From assembly GCF_003605125.1 (NCBI RefSeq), contig NZ_QPQT01000014.1:59623-123622 (forward strand): DNA of 64,000 nt. The letters run 5' to 3'. Position numbers and translations under genes: made by a program. The stretch is from Shewanella algidipiscicola. Its GTDB lineage: Bacteria > Pseudomonadota > Gammaproteobacteria > Enterobacterales > Shewanellaceae. The notes beneath the pieces are model-generated. The model did no database searches, was not told the DNA's origin, and saw nothing but the letters and a program-made list of their open reading frames with translations. How positions within the stretch are numbered: position 1 is the stretch's first letter; every line of letters begins with the position of its first letter. Positions 48,868 through 59,641 of the stretch are shown piece after piece.

Positions 48868-50085
48868 TTACTTAGCGTTTAATGCTCTAATGCGGCTAGC
48901 TAATGAATATAAACGAATGAAACCTTCAGCATCTTTCTGGTTATAAACGTCATCTTCACCAAAGGTGGCAAAAGCTTCTGAATATAGGCTATTGGGAGAA
49001 CGCTTCTTCACTGCCTGTGCTTGCCCTTTATAGAGCTTAATCACCACTTCACCGTTAACCAGATTTGCCAGCGGCTGCGATGCCCCCAGCAGTGATTCAC
49101 ACAGCGGCGTAAACCAACGACCGTCATAAACCAAATGAGCCATTTGCGCGCCCACTTGCTCACGCCATTCACGACTACTCTTATCTAGCACTAACTCTTC
49201 AATCGCCCGCAGCGCGGCAAACATCACTGTGCCACCTGGAGTTTCATAACAGCCACGTGACTTCATCCCCACCAAGCGGTTTTCGGTAATATCGATACGG
49301 CCTACACCGTGTGCCGCGGCAATGGTGTTAAGTGTCATGAGCGCCGCATACGGTGATAATGCTTCACCGTTAACCTTGGTGACGCGGCCAGCTTCCACCT
49401 CGATTGACACATATTCCGCTTCATTTGGGGCATCTTCTGGCGCCACCGTCATGGTCCAAACCCCTTTACTTGGCTCGTTCCATGGGTCCTCTAGTTCACC
49501 ACCTTCGTGAGAAATATGCCAAGCATTAGCGTCGCGGCTATAAATCTTAGTCGCCGAAGCTGTGGTTTGAATATTTCGCTCGGCAAGGTAGTCGAGCAGA
49601 TCTTCCCGGCTCACCATCTCCCACTCACGCCATGGCGCAATCACTTTCAGATCGGGAGCCAGAGCAGCAAAACAGCCTTCGAAACGCACCTGATCATTGC
49701 CCTTACCCGTACAGCCATGGCATAAAGCATCGGCGCCTACTTTACGAGCCACTTCCACTTGAGCCTTGGCAATAATCGGTCTAGCCATAGAAGTACCCAG
49801 TAGATATGTCCCTTCATAAATGGCCCCCGTGGCAATAGTGGGATAGATATAATCGGCCACCAGCTCTTCTTTTAAATCGACAATATGGCACTCTGATGCA
49901 CCCGAAGCGATAGCCTTCTCATGTAACCCCTCAAGCTCTGCTTCACCCTGCCCAACATCGGCACAGAAAGCGATGATTTCACAGTTATCGTAGGTCTCTT
50001 TTAACCAAGGGATAATTGCCGAAGTATCTAAACCGCCTGAGTAGGCCAATACCACTTTTTTTACTGCTGTTGTTTCGTTACTCAT
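48868..50085 (-). CDS. argG: Argininosuccinate synthase
   Basis: Joins citrulline and aspartate using ATP. The 405 aa show the PP-loop [17 protein letters not shown] at the N-terminus, [14 protein letters not shown] and GRVTKVNG. Type 1 length. It lies 64 bases after argF and 72 before argH. Confidence 0.97.
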   Translation of the reverse strand: MSNETTAVKKVVLAYSGGLDTSAIIPWLKETYDNCEIIAFCADVGQGEAELEGLHEKAIASGASECHIVDLKEELVADYIYPTIATGAIYEGTYLLGTSMARPIIAKAQVEVARKVGADALCHGCTGKGNDQVRFEGCFAALAPDLKVIAPWREWEMVSREDLLDYLAERNIQTTASATKIYSRDANAWHISHEGGELEDPWNEPSKGVWTMTVAPEDAPNEAEYVSIEVEAGRVTKVNGEALSPYAALMTLNTIAAAHGVGRIDITENRLVGMKSRGCYETPGGTVMFAALRAIEELVLDKSSREWREQVGAQMAHLVYDGRWFTPLCESLLGASQPLANLVNGEVVIKLYKGQAQAVKKRSPNSLYSEAFATFGEDDVYNQKDAEGFIRLYSLASRIRALNAK

Positions 50086-50149
50086 GACTCTTTCCTAATG
50101 ATGTATTCATGAACGCCAAGGCATTCAATGGTGTTGTAGGGGAAATTAA

Positions 50150-51055
50150 TTAACTTAATAGTGTCACTAATACGGCATTTTGTGCATGCATACGATTTTC
50201 GGCCTGCTGTAAAATCAATGACCCTTCGCCATCGACCACATCGGCAGTTACCTCTACGCCGCGGTAAGCTGGTAGGCAATGCATAAAATATTTTGCTCCA
50301 GCCTTTTGCATCATGGTGCTATTAACCTGATAAGGGCCAAATTTATCGTTAATGTCATCGAGGCTGGTGTTGTCGCCCATGGAGATCCAAGTATCGGTAT
50401 AAATCGCATCGTGACCGGCAATCTTGTCAACATCTGTGGTTAACATTAACTCGCCACCGTGAGCCGCGGCAATTTTTTGCGCTTCGAGTACAACCTTGCC
50501 ATCGGGGAAATGTCCCTGAGGACAGATAACCGTCATGGTGGCCCCCAATAATGCCGCGCCGTACATCAAGGAGTGAGTCACATTGTTACCATCGCCAACA
50601 TAAGCCAATTTAAGTTGACTCAAATCGTCAAATTGTTCTGCCAAGGTAAGAAAATCGGCTAAGCCCTGGCAAGGGTGATACATATCCGATAAGGCATTAA
50701 TTACAGGTACTGTACCGTGCTCGGCAAGCGCCTCAACGGTTGAATGTAAGAAGGTTCTCGCCACAATCGCATCGGCCCAGCAAGAGATGTTAGCGGCAAA
50801 ATCTGACACGGGTTCACGCTGGCCTAAGGCACCATTTTGTTGATCTAAATAGACACTATGACCACCGAGTTTATTGATACCGATATCGAAGCTAACACGA
50901 GTGCGTAGTGAAGGCTTTTCAAATAACATCACCACACTCTTACCGTCTAATGCGGTGCGGTAGTCACTAGGATTCGCTTTGATCGTTTTAGCCAATGACA
51001 GTAATTCCACCAACTCTTGTTGGCTCAGCTCTTTAATCGATAATAGGTGGTTCAT
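50150..51055 (-). CDS. argF: Ornithine carbamoyltransferase
   Basis: Makes citrulline from ornithine and carbamoyl phosphate. ATG 51055 (301 aa) has AGGAG 7 bases upstream. Motifs: FEKPSLRTRVSFDIGI (carbamoyl phosphate binding S-x-R-T-R), HPCQGLADF, and HCLPAYRGVEV with the catalytic Cys. The HPCQ form and 301-residue length are of the ArgF anabolic type. Confidence 0.96.
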   Translation of the reverse strand: MNHLLSIKELSQQELVELLSLAKTIKANPSDYRTALDGKSVVMLFEKPSLRTRVSFDIGINKLGGHSVYLDQQNGALGQREPVSDFAANISCWADAIVARTFLHSTVEALAEHGTVPVINALSDMYHPCQGLADFLTLAEQFDDLSQLKLAYVGDGNNVTHSLMYGAALLGATMTVICPQGHFPDGKVVLEAQKIAAAHGGELMLTTDVDKIAGHDAIYTDTWISMGDNTSLDDINDKFGPYQVNSTMMQKAGAKYFMHCLPAYRGVEVTADVVDGEGSLILQQAENRMHAQNAVLVTLLS

Positions 51056-51102
51056 AACTCTACTCCTGAAAATAAAAATCCTTGGCGAATATGCAATCAA
51101 GG

Positions 51103-51888
51103 TTATTGCGGCAGTACTTGAGTACCGATGGCTTCACCTTGCACCAATGCCGCTAACTGAGCACTATCGCGCCATGAAGCAACCTGCACGGGTTGCCCCA
51201 ACCACTGCGCCACTTCTAAAGCCGCTTCTACTTTAACTTTCATGCCTTTGTCGATAACACCTTGGCGAGTCAACTCAGCGGCTTCGGCCTTATTCAAAGA
51301 GGTAATAAGCTGCCCTTTACCATCAAGTACGCCGCTCACATCAGACAGTAAAACTAATTTGCCATTAACCAATTTAGCTAAAACGGTTGCTGCCTGATCG
51401 GCATTGACATTTAATAGCTGACCTAAGTCATCCACAGCAATGGAGCTGACGATGGGCATCCAGCCTTGTGCCAAAATAAAATTCAGATAGGTCGCATCTT
51501 TTGGGCTAACTTCGCCGACAAATCCCAGCTGCTCATCCTTTATCTGCGCCGAGACAATACCGCCATCGGCTAGGCTCATGCCTACGCAGGTCACACCGGC
51601 TTTAACTGCCGCCGCCTGTAATATCTTGTTGGATGTCCCTGCTAACGCCCCCACGACTATCGGTACCTGCTCGGCTGGCGTGACCCGTAAACCGTCAAGC
51701 TTAACGGTTTGCATGCCATTGGCGGCCAATTGCTCATCCACCAAACAACCACCACCGTGCACCATAATGACAGCTTGTCCTGTTTTGATAATATTGGCTG
51801 CTGTGGTCATTAAGCGAGCCATTCCCATTTCGCACTGTAATAGCGCGCCACCGACTTTAAGTACTAAAGGTTGCTGTGAAGATATCAT
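51103..51888 (-). CDS. argB: Acetylglutamate kinase
   Basis: Phosphorylates N-acetylglutamate, the second arginine step. The 261 aa show LVLKVGGALLQ (Gly-rich ATP motif), VMVHGGGCLVDEQL, NVNADQAATVLAKL and the terminal GEAIGTQVLP. The shorter chain matches the non-hexameric, arginine-insensitive E. coli type. 22 bp after argC. Confidence 0.96.
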   Translation of the reverse strand: MISSQQPLVLKVGGALLQCEMGMARLMTTAANIIKTGQAVIMVHGGGCLVDEQLAANGMQTVKLDGLRVTPAEQVPIVVGALAGTSNKILQAAAVKAGVTCVGMSLADGGIVSAQIKDEQLGFVGEVSPKDATYLNFILAQGWMPIVSSIAVDDLGQLLNVNADQAATVLAKLVNGKLVLLSDVSGVLDGKGQLITSLNKAEAAELTRQGVIDKGMKVKVEAALEVAQWLGQPVQVASWRDSAQLAALVQGEAIGTQVLPQ

Positions 51889-51910
51889 GGCTATGCTCTC
51901 GTGAATTTGA

Positions 51911-52894
51911 TTATGAATAATTAAAGTGAATCTTTATGCATTGATGAGCTTGGCTAGCTGCCCCTTTCATCAAATTATCGATTGCACTCGCCACTACGAG
52001 GTACCCCGTTTGTGCATCGAATTTCCAACCTAATAAACAGTTGGGCGTCAGCACGACATCATCGATCTTAGGAAATTGATGTTGATATACATGAACCAGT
52101 GGGCATTCATTGTAGACGCTATACGCATTGGCTATGTCGGCTTCAGTCACCCCGGTTTTAAGCTGCACCGTAATCGTGGCTAAAATCCCACGTTTAAAGT
52201 TACCAAGATGCGGCGTGAAGATAACTTCTTTACCCAACTGAGTTGCAATTTCTGGTTGGTGCCTATGCCCTAACACGCCATAAGGAGTGAGGCTTACTTC
52301 GCAAAAGCTGGTGTGCAGCTGCGCCTTTCTCCCGGCGCCAGTCACTCCGCTGACCGCGTTGATCACCGGCAGGCTTTCACCTAGTAATGCAGCTAATGGC
52401 TTTAGGGCTGTCAATGAAGCGGTAGGATAACAGCCTGGTACAGCAATCATTTTACTGTTTGCAATTGCAGCATGATTCCATTCAGCCAACCCATAAACCG
52501 CGTTAGCAAGCACCTCTGGATATTCATGTTCAAAACCATACCATTTAGGGTATTGCTGCGCATCGGCAAACCGATAAGCACCACTTAAGTCAAACACCGT
52601 TAACCCTTGAGCATAAAAGTAAGCGGCAAGATGCAAACTGACACCATGATCAGTCGCCAACACGACAGCATCGGCCTCTGCAATTATTGTCTGCTTAGCA
52701 GCTTCAGAAAGCGGTAATAGCGGTAAGGTGATATGGCAATATACAGGATATAAATCGGCCAGGGCTTTGCCCTTATCGAGACTGTTTTCAGACACATACA
52801 GACCTTGTATCTGTAACTCTTTATCGGCCTGAATTAATGCAGTTATCTGTGCACCTGTGTATCCACTGGCGCCAATTATTGCGATGTTTTTCAT
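51911..52894 (-). CDS. argC: N-acetyl-gamma-glutamyl-phosphate reductase
   Basis: NADPH-dependent reduction of acetylglutamyl phosphate to the semialdehyde. ATG 52894 gives 327 aa, opening [16 protein letters not shown] (Rossmann fold); the catalytic cysteine lies in [15 protein letters not shown]. First gene of argCBFGH, divergent from ppc; the long upstream region carries an ARG-box-like site. Confidence 0.96.
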   Translation of the reverse strand: MKNIAIIGASGYTGAQITALIQADKELQIQGLYVSENSLDKGKALADLYPVYCHITLPLLPLSEAAKQTIIAEADAVVLATDHGVSLHLAAYFYAQGLTVFDLSGAYRFADAQQYPKWYGFEHEYPEVLANAVYGLAEWNHAAIANSKMIAVPGCYPTASLTALKPLAALLGESLPVINAVSGVTGAGRKAQLHTSFCEVSLTPYGVLGHRHQPEIATQLGKEVIFTPHLGNFKRGILATITVQLKTGVTEADIANAYSVYNECPLVHVYQHQFPKIDDVVLTPNCLLGWKFDAQTGYLVVASAIDNLMKGAASQAHQCIKIHFNYS

Positions 52895-53096
52895 ACTTAT
52901 AGACTTCTTATTAATTAACCATAAAGGAAAAAGAGGGGGCACTACTTAAGCCCTGGTAGAGATACCAACATGACAAGTTTATCGTCGCAGGAAGTTTGTG
53001 TAGCTAACCTTATAATCCGTTTTTAAGTATGAAATCTTCATTTGTCGTCTCAATAATACACTTGTAGATAAAGGCGCTGGCCTTAAGTTGCTTGAT

Positions 53097-53145
53097 AGAT
53101 TATCACGAGAAATTATTTATGCAACATGCGTGAATATATATTTAT
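53097..53145 (-). promoter_or_regulatory. argC promoter region with ARG-box-like operator
   Basis: TGAATATATATTTA (53131-53144) matches the ArgR consensus TGAAT-N4-ATTCA at nine of ten conserved positions. On the minus strand a candidate promoter has TTGCAT (53124-53119) and TAATCT (53102-53097) with a 16-base spacer; the ARG box sits just upstream of the -35. A weaker second box at the usual 21-bp spacing may overlap the promoter. Arginine-dependent repression by ArgR is the expected role. The rest of 52895-53414 shows no gene. Confidence 0.5.
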
Positions 53146-53414
53146 AGTGATTTTTGCGAAAATGGGTCATAACTGATGCTTTTTTGGCTAGTTGATACTC
53201 AACCCAGCCCTAGGATAGTAGCCGATAACTAGGCTACCGCCATAAAGCCCGCAGCAATCCCAAAACAGGAGTGATAATGCAATAACAATGCAACTTAAGT
53301 GTCGCTAAGCAGTGATGTGAAGCACATAAGTTTGTAATATCCAGATATGCTATCTTGACCGCAGCCTAATTGGCTGGGTATTGTGAATGATTAATTTAGA
53401 GGTATGGAGCATTT

Positions 53415-56051
53415 ATGGCTGATATGTACGCATCGTTACGATCCAATGTAGGGACTTTAGGTCAGATCTTAGGCGATACCATTCGCACCCACTTGGATGA
53501 GCCATTTTTAGATAAAATTGAACAGATTAGGCACTTGGCTAAAAGTTCACGCCAAGGAGATGATGCGGCAAGAGAGCAGATGCTGACGCTATTAGCCGCC
53601 CTTCCCGATGATGAGTTAGTGCCATTTGCCAAAGCCTTTAATCAATTTTTAAACCTTGCCAATATTGCCGAGCAGTTTCACACCATCAGTAGAAATTGCG
53701 ACGAATTAGTCTGCGTGCCCGATCCTGTAGAGCAGTTGCTCGGGCGGATGCTTAATGGACGAGTTGATCAAGACAAAATGCTCGAGTGCTTACAAACACT
53801 CGATATCGATTTGGTACTGACAGCCCATCCAACTGAAATTTCTCGACGCACGCTGATACAAAAATACTCGGCAGTCGTCGACATTCTCGCAGCCTTAGAA
53901 AACCCACAGCTCACCGAGCGCGAAAAAAAGCAGAACCACCTTAGATTACGCCAACTGATCGCGCAAATCTGGCATACCAATGAGATCCGCCATGAACGCC
54001 CAACACCCGTCGATGAGGCCCGCTGGGGATTGAGCACTATTGAAGCGTCATTGTGGCAGGCCATTCCAGACTTTTTACGTCAACTCAATGAACAAGTTGA
54101 AGAGCGTACCGGCAAACAGCTGCCCACCAATATCGCCCCAGTGCGCTTCTCAAGTTGGATGGGAGGAGACCGTGATGGCAACCCCTTTGTTACCGCAAAA
54201 ATTACCCAAGAAGTCTTAGATCGTAACCGTCATACGGCGGCAAGACTCTACCTTAAAGATGTGGTGCTGCTGGTCAATGAACTGTCAATGGAAGAGGCGA
54301 ACGCAGAGCTGTCAGCACTCACTAACCATAGTCATGAGCCTTACCGAGATGTGCTGCGAGACTTAAGACAAAAATTACGCGATACCATAGATTACCTAAA
54401 CTTGCGACTCGAGGGGCATTCTCCCGAAGTGGACTTAAGCACCCTCATTTGGCATGAAGATGATCTAAAGCAGCCGCTTACTTTGCTGTACAACAGCCTC
54501 ACAGAGTCAGGCATGAGCCTGATTGCTAACGGCTTATTGCTCGACATGCTGCGCCGTATCGCTTGTTTTGGCATCCACATGCTAAGACTCGACATTCGCC
54601 AAGATGCTCAGCGCCATAGCGATGCCATCGCCGAACTTACCCGCTACTTAGGCTTAGGGGATTACCACCACTGGGATGAACACGAAAAACAAGCCTTCTT
54701 GCTTAGAGAACTTACGGGTAAGCGCCCACTCATCCCGCATAATTGGCAACCCAGTGATGATGTGGCAGAGGTCTTAAGCACCGTTAGATTGGTCGCCAAT
54801 CAGTCAGCTAAAGCGCTGGGTTCCTATGTGATCTCCATGGCCAGCCAACCCTCGGATGTGCTAGCCGTACTGTTATTGCTAAAAGAAGCCGGCTGTCCGC
54901 ACCCCATGCGTGTGGTGCCATTGTTTGAAACCTTAGATGATCTCAACAATGCCTCAAGCTGCATGTCAGCGCTATTTAATATCGACTGGTATCGTGGCTA
55001 CTGTAAAGGTAGTCAAGAGGTGATGATAGGTTACTCAGATTCAGCCAAAGATGCCGGTGTTATGGCAGCAGCTTGGGCACAATATCGCGCTCAAGAGCAG
55101 CTAGTACAAATATGTAAACGAGCCGATATTAAACTCACTTTGTTCCATGGTCGTGGCGGCACCATTGGCCGTGGGGGCGGACCGGCACACAAAGCGATCT
55201 TATCCCAACCGCCTGGCTCAGTAGATGGACGCATCCGCGTAACAGAACAAGGTGAGATGATCCGCTTTAAATTTGGCCTTCCCAAATTAGCGGTACAAAG
55301 CTTAGCACTCTACACCTCGGCCGTGATGGAAGCGACGCTCTTACCACCGCCTGAGCCTAAGCCTGAGTGGCGTGATGCTATGGAGCGGCTAGCAGCCGAT
55401 TCGGTTAAAGCCTATCGTGGGATAGTCAGAGACGAACCTGACTTTGTCGCCTACTTCCGTGCAGCAACCCCCGAGGTAGAACTGGGTAAGCTACCATTAG
55501 GAAGTCGTCCGGCCAAACGCCGTGTAGATGGCGGAATTGAGAGTCTTAGGGCGATCCCATGGATCTTTGCTTGGTCACAGAACCGCCTTATGCTGCCAGC
55601 GTGGTTAGGCGCAGGCGAAGCCTTACAAGCGGCAGCCGATCGCGGCGAGCTAGCACTACTACAAGAGATGGAGCAGCAATGGCCATTTTTTGAAACTCGT
55701 ATCTCTATGTTAGAGATGGTCTATGCCAAGGCCGAACCTAATCTAGCTAAATATTACGAAACCTGCTTAGTACCCAAAGAGTTGCACCATCTTGGTGAGG
55801 AGTTACGCAGCAGAATGGCCACGGGTATTAAGGCGGTGTTAGCGCTGACTCAAGCAGAAATCTTGATGTCACATACCCCATGGAATCGAGAATCGGTTGA
55901 GCTTCGTAACCCTTATATCGATCCCCTAAACTTTTTACAGGCAGAGCTACTGGCCCGAACCCGCAAAGATGAGGCCGCATCAAGCAATGTCGAATTAGCC
56001 CTAATGCTCACCATTGCAGGCGTTGCAGCAGGCATGAGAAATACCGGTTGA
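53415..56051 (+). CDS. ppc: Phosphoenolpyruvate carboxylase
   Basis: Anaplerotic carboxylation of PEP to oxaloacetate. The 878 aa show the catalytic [17 protein letters not shown] (active-site His), [49 protein letters not shown] and the C-terminal MRNTG. GGAG lies 7 bases before the ATG. Divergent from the arginine operon and followed without gap by a lipoprotein gene. Confidence 0.98.
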   Translation: MADMYASLRSNVGTLGQILGDTIRTHLDEPFLDKIEQIRHLAKSSRQGDDAAREQMLTLLAALPDDELVPFAKAFNQFLNLANIAEQFHTISRNCDELVCVPDPVEQLLGRMLNGRVDQDKMLECLQTLDIDLVLTAHPTEISRRTLIQKYSAVVDILAALENPQLTEREKKQNHLRLRQLIAQIWHTNEIRHERPTPVDEARWGLSTIEASLWQAIPDFLRQLNEQVEERTGKQLPTNIAPVRFSSWMGGDRDGNPFVTAKITQEVLDRNRHTAARLYLKDVVLLVNELSMEEANAELSALTNHSHEPYRDVLRDLRQKLRDTIDYLNLRLEGHSPEVDLSTLIWHEDDLKQPLTLLYNSLTESGMSLIANGLLLDMLRRIACFGIHMLRLDIRQDAQRHSDAIAELTRYLGLGDYHHWDEHEKQAFLLRELTGKRPLIPHNWQPSDDVAEVLSTVRLVANQSAKALGSYVISMASQPSDVLAVLLLLKEAGCPHPMRVVPLFETLDDLNNASSCMSALFNIDWYRGYCKGSQEVMIGYSDSAKDAGVMAAAWAQYRAQEQLVQICKRADIKLTLFHGRGGTIGRGGGPAHKAILSQPPGSVDGRIRVTEQGEMIRFKFGLPKLAVQSLALYTSAVMEATLLPPPEPKPEWRDAMERLAADSVKAYRGIVRDEPDFVAYFRAATPEVELGKLPLGSRPAKRRVDGGIESLRAIPWIFAWSQNRLMLPAWLGAGEALQAAADRGELALLQEMEQQWPFFETRISMLEMVYAKAEPNLAKYYETCLVPKELHHLGEELRSRMATGIKAVLALTQAEILMSHTPWNRESVELRNPYIDPLNFLQAELLARTRKDEAASSNVELALMLTIAGVAAGMRNTG

Positions 56052-56593
56052 TGAACCTTTTGCGCATAGCGATGCTGAGTATTTTGCTGCTATTGACTGG
56101 GTGCGCCAGTCAATACAGCATCAGCGAAAAACAACTCAGCAACTATCTTAATGATGCTATACATTTCGACACCAAGCAGGGTAATACCCTGTTTGGCATT
56201 GAAATGCGCGTTAATGATGTGGCTGTGAAATTAGGGCATAAACCTGACATCATGGCCATTACTGCCAGTAGTACAGTTAAGGTACGTAACCCCTTGATGC
56301 CACTCACGGCAAAGTTAACCACACAATTTGAAGCCAAGCCTTGGTATGACGCCAACACCCACAGTGTGTATCTACGCCAACTGCGTTTGGTTGAAGTCGC
56401 CTCAACGCCTAAAGATATCGAAACAGCTATCGCACCCATAGCGCCACAACTGATGGGGTTTTTAACCCACTTTCTTGAGACTCAACCCGTTTATGTGCTC
56501 GATACCCAACAAAGCAATCAGGCATTAATTGCCGATATGACCCAACGAATTGAGGTCACTCCGGGTAAATTAAAACTGATTTTTAAAAATTAA
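56051..56593 (+). CDS. DUF1439 lipoprotein (YceB-like)
   Basis: Small envelope lipoprotein of unknown function. ATG 56051 shares a base with the ppc stop (TGATG), so it is co-translated with ppc; 180 aa. The lipobox LLTGC acylates C18, and the mature part (ISEKQLSNYLNDAIHFDTKQG, LRQLRLVEVASTPKDIE) resembles DUF1439/YceB, a lipid-binding-like fold. No functional tie to ppc is evident. Confidence 0.85.
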   Translation: MNLLRIAMLSILLLLTGCASQYSISEKQLSNYLNDAIHFDTKQGNTLFGIEMRVNDVAVKLGHKPDIMAITASSTVKVRNPLMPLTAKLTTQFEAKPWYDANTHSVYLRQLRLVEVASTPKDIETAIAPIAPQLMGFLTHFLETQPVYVLDTQQSNQALIADMTQRIEVTPGKLKLIFKN

Positions 56594-56609
56594 AAATATA
56601 CCTTAATCA

Positions 56610-57881
56610 CTATTCCACTCTGTGGTAATAACCATAATCAACAATCACGGCTTGCTGTAACAGTGCGCGTCGTAACATATCGAAAGCTACCGCAGTGCTT
56701 AGGGCGCGTACGAGCTCCCTAGATCGTCCCGGAAACTTGAGCATTTGACTATAGGTGCCACTTTCCGTGGCCAGAGCAATAGCGACAGTACCTACTGGCT
56801 TTTGCTCTGTCCCCCCATCTGGACCAGCAATGCCACTAGTTGCCAAAGCATAATCACTGTTTAAAAGACCTCGCACACCTTGCGCCATCTCTGTGACAGT
56901 CGCAATTGAGACAGCCCCATGCTCATCGAGTGTTGTCGATTTAACCCCGAGCACTTTAATCTTAGACTCGTTACTGTAAGTGACTAATCCTTGGTGTAAA
57001 TAACCAGAACTCCCTGCAAAAGCCACAAGGTTACTAGCGATCATTCCCCCCGTACAAGACTCTGCCACACTCAAACTGCATTCTTGCTCAAGGAGTTGCT
57101 GATGCACGACCTTAGCTAATGAATCACTATTATCCGCCACCACACACACACCAAGTTGCTGCTTTATAACAGTTACAACCTCAGGTAATTGTGCAATCGA
57201 CTCGGCCCCACGAGCAAATAATTTAATTTCGATATACGGCATAAACGAGCGATAACCTAAAGTCAGCCCCTCCGGTAAACTTAACTCCTCGAGTTGATTA
57301 GCCAATACGGATTCACCACTGCCAATTGTTAGCAATTTATACACTTCAACTTCGACACGGGTATCGCTCTGTTGCTTAACAAACGGAATAAATTGCTCTT
57401 CAACCATACGTTTAAATTCAAATGGCACGCCCGGCGTAAAGAATAACCAAGCTCGATTGAGCTTTACCCGAAAACCACAAGCCGTGCCCACTGGGTTATC
57501 AACCATGATTGCCGACTCAGGTAGCAGCGCCTGTTTAAGGTTACTCGGCGGCATTTGACGACCATTGCGTGTGAACCACTCTTCAAGACGAGCGCGCCAT
57601 TTAGCACACTCGACCAATGATTCACCTTTGGCCTTGGCCATCGCTAGCGAAGATAGATCATCACTGGTCGGCCCTAAGCCACCATTAACCAAAATAATAT
57701 CAGCGTGTTGGCTTCTTTCTTGAAAGACCTGTACCAAATCATCCAATCTATCGCCAACGGTGACACGTTGCTGCATCTCTATGCCATGATCCATCAATGC
57801 ATTGGCTACCCACGCGGCATTGGTATCTACAATCTGTCCAGAAAGCACCTCTTCACCAGTGCAAATCATCTCTATTTTCAT
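56610..57881 (-). CDS. cinA: CinA family protein (nicotinamide-nucleotide amidase)
   Basis: Two-domain protein of 423 aa: an N-terminal MoCF/COG1058 domain (about 1-170, [40 protein letters not shown]) and a C-terminal CinA amidohydrolase (about 255-415, [41 protein letters not shown]) that deamidates NMN in pyridine nucleotide salvage. ATG 57881 has AAGGGA 6 bases upstream; the N-terminal extension to 57932 lacks support. It stands convergent with the DUF1439 gene. Confidence 0.94.
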   Translation of the reverse strand: MKIEMICTGEEVLSGQIVDTNAAWVANALMDHGIEMQQRVTVGDRLDDLVQVFQERSQHADIILVNGGLGPTSDDLSSLAMAKAKGESLVECAKWRARLEEWFTRNGRQMPPSNLKQALLPESAIMVDNPVGTACGFRVKLNRAWLFFTPGVPFEFKRMVEEQFIPFVKQQSDTRVEVEVYKLLTIGSGESVLANQLEELSLPEGLTLGYRSFMPYIEIKLFARGAESIAQLPEVVTVIKQQLGVCVVADNSDSLAKVVHQQLLEQECSLSVAESCTGGMIASNLVAFAGSSGYLHQGLVTYSNESKIKVLGVKSTTLDEHGAVSIATVTEMAQGVRGLLNSDYALATSGIAGPDGGTEQKPVGTVAIALATESGTYSQMLKFPGRSRELVRALSTAVAFDMLRRALLQQAVIVDYGYYHRVE

Positions 57882-58165
57882 ATCTATCCCTTGAGACCAC
57901 GTACTTATCTTGCCATAAGGTAGGCAACACAAGGCTCAATAGCAATACAATTTTCGAGCGATAGACAGCTCCTCTAGGTAGTATCGACATTAATGCGCTG
58001 ACTCGTCACCATCAAAAATCCCTGAGCGCAGTTATAACCACTTCACACCCGATATGCCTTGGGCTGCCTATATGAATATGGCAAGCACAGAGATACTAGA
58101 AACAGACAAGGTAAGCCAAAATACCAACAAGCCTGCTGCGTTAACAACATGCAGTATCAACTCTC
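57882..58165. other. Intergenic region between cinA and the repeat
   Basis: About 280 bases containing the cinA promoter region. A short open frame runs from ATG 58072 into the repeat, stopping at 58197 (41 codons); it has no clear ribosome site and I recognise no homolog. Otherwise nothing is seen. Confidence 0.4.
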
Positions 58166-58563
58166 TTTCGAGCACTCTTATATGCATTCACTTTTAAAAT
58201 GAAATCAAAAATGGGTTTGTGATGATCTACTTAGAGCTCGCCCACACCATGACCCGGCGCAGACCTATATAGATGTAGGAAATAACAGGAATAATTGACT
58301 CCCAAGCCAGTATCAAGTTTTGTTTGATAACTGCAGATGTCTCACTCCTCCCCATGTTCGAGTAATAATTTCAACAACGGTTAAACGAAAAATCCCCCTC
58401 ACAGAGTGCTTGGGAGTCCGCTAGCGACAGTCGACCGCCAAGAATGGCGGAAGTGCCAATATGGTATGGGGCATTTATCGACCGACATCGGAGTGATTCT
58501 TTCACGGGAGCGTAGAAAGCAAAAAGCCCTAGCGTATTATGCTAAGGCTTTTTGCTTTATTAG
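58166..58563. repeat. 398-bp direct repeat, copy 1 (abuts truncated tuf)
   Basis: Nearly identical to 62920-63317 in the same orientation: constant offset of 4754 bases, no indels, and about four substitutions seen by eye (near 58297, 58398, 58411 and 58442). It contains an internal hairpin CCGCCA/TGGCGG (58435-58450) and a terminator at its right end. Copy 2 lies downstream of the 5S rRNA gene, so the unit probably belongs to rrn-distal flanking DNA. Its right edge is the exact point where tuf homology ends. Confidence 0.9.
58516..58558 (-). terminator. Terminator at the edge of repeat copy 1
   Basis: AAAGCAAAAAGCC-C-TAGC pairs with GCTA-A-GGCTTTTTGCTTT around a 7-base loop; one mismatch. 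It now lies directly after, and partly within, the broken tuf reading frame and would end transcription of the tRNA-tuf unit. Confidence 0.8.
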
Positions 58564-58944
58564 ACCAACCTGACGTGAAAGCAGGATATGCTCACGAGTT
58601 TGTGGCATTGGACCATCTGTAGAAGCAACTACTAGGATAGCGCCGTCCATCTGTGCAGCACCAGTGATCATGTTTTTAACATAATCCGCGTGACCTGGGC
58701 AGTCTACGTGTGCGTAGTGACGAGTTGGAGTGTCATATTCGATGTGAGAAGTATTAATTGTAATACCGCGCTCACGCTCTTCTGGAGCGTTATCGATTTG
58801 TGCGAAGTTACGAGCTTCACCGCCATATGTCTTAGTCAATACAGCAGAGATTGCTGCAGTAAGAGTGGTTTTACCATGGTCAACGTGACCGATGGTGCCC
58901 ACGTTTACGTGAGGTTTGCTACGTTCAAATTTTTCTTTAGCCAT
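58537..58944 (-). pseudogene. tuf: Truncated tuf (elongation factor Tu), first 127 codons only
   Basis: 5' fragment of an EF-Tu gene. Codons 1-127 (58944-58564) are a perfect EF-Tu N-terminus: [14 protein letters not shown] (P-loop), [12 protein letters not shown] (switch I) and [23 protein letters not shown]. After HILLSRQVG the frame runs into the 398-bp repeat and stops eight codons later (LIKQKALA). The NKCD and SAL nucleotide-specificity motifs and domains 2 and 3 are missing, about two thirds of the usual 394 residues, so it cannot be functional. It follows tRNA-Gly in the normal thrU-tyrU-glyT-tufB order. An intact tuf must exist elsewhere in the genome. Confidence 0.93.
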
Positions 58945-59130
58945 GGTATTGCCCCAATTAGAGATACTTGGTGATGAAATCTACATACAACAAAAAATCC
59001 GATGCATTTTATGTCATCGAATCGATTCATTAAGATAATTAGGGGACTTTAGCAGGAGCTGAAGGCAGTTATCGAGAACTGACCCTTTTAGATGGGATTG
59101 CTCTTAGATATGGGCACAATCAGCGAAAAT

Positions 59131-59204
59131 TGGAGCGGATGGCGGGAATCGAACCCGCGTTATCAGCTTGGAAGGCTGGAGTAATACCATTATACGACAT
59201 CCGC
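59131..59204 (-). tRNA. tRNA-Gly (TCC)
   Basis: 74-nt cloverleaf on the minus strand beginning GCGGATG and ending CATCCGCTCCA with encoded CCA; anticodon TCC in CTTCCAA; T-loop GGTTCGATTCC. Third of three tRNAs before tuf, matching glyT of E. coli. Confidence 0.97.
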
Positions 59205-59239
59205 GCAACCTAACTAAGGTTACCTAACTACCTAAAAAA

Positions 59240-59324
59240 TGGTGGAGGGAGAAGGATTCGAACCTTCGAAGGCTGAGCCGTCAGATTTACAGTCTGATCC
59301 CTTTGGCCACTCGGGAACCCCTCC
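59240..59324 (-). tRNA. tRNA-Tyr (GTA)
   Basis: 85-nt class II tRNA on the minus strand from GGAGGGGTTCCCGAG to encoded CCA, with long variable arm, anticodon GTA (CTGTAAA) and T-loop GGTTCGAATCC. Corresponds to tyrU. Confidence 0.97.
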
Positions 59325-59331
59325 AGAGAAA

Positions 59332-59407
<76 letters not shown>

Positions 59408-59425
59408 GTGTCATTTCGGTAGCGG

Positions 59426-59454
59426 ATATTAGGGAATCATGAGCACAAGTGCAA
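59426..59454 (-). promoter_or_regulatory. Promoter of the tRNA-tuf transcription unit
   Basis: On the minus strand TTGCAC (59454-59449) and TAATAT (59431-59426) are separated by exactly 17 bases. The bases after the -10 (CCGCTACCG) are GC-rich, as in stringently controlled tRNA and rRNA promoters. Confidence 0.7.
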
Positions 59455-59641
59455 TAGCTAATTTGAAATATCTATAAAAAAAACGCTTAAGCGGCGCTTT
59501 TTCCACCAAAAGCATCACTTGCTGTGCACTATTCAGGCAGAAAAGAGTCATTACTTATTCCCTGCTGTAGGAATAGCATTTTTGCAGTTGTTCACATAAA
59601 GACGATGGTGTACTGTGCGTTGCCTAAGGGGAGATTTATCC

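Noticed and set aside
58537..58563. The eight codons after the tuf break (LIKQKALA) as a functional C-terminus
   Set aside because: They are encoded by the terminator stem of the repeat and are a read-in by chance.
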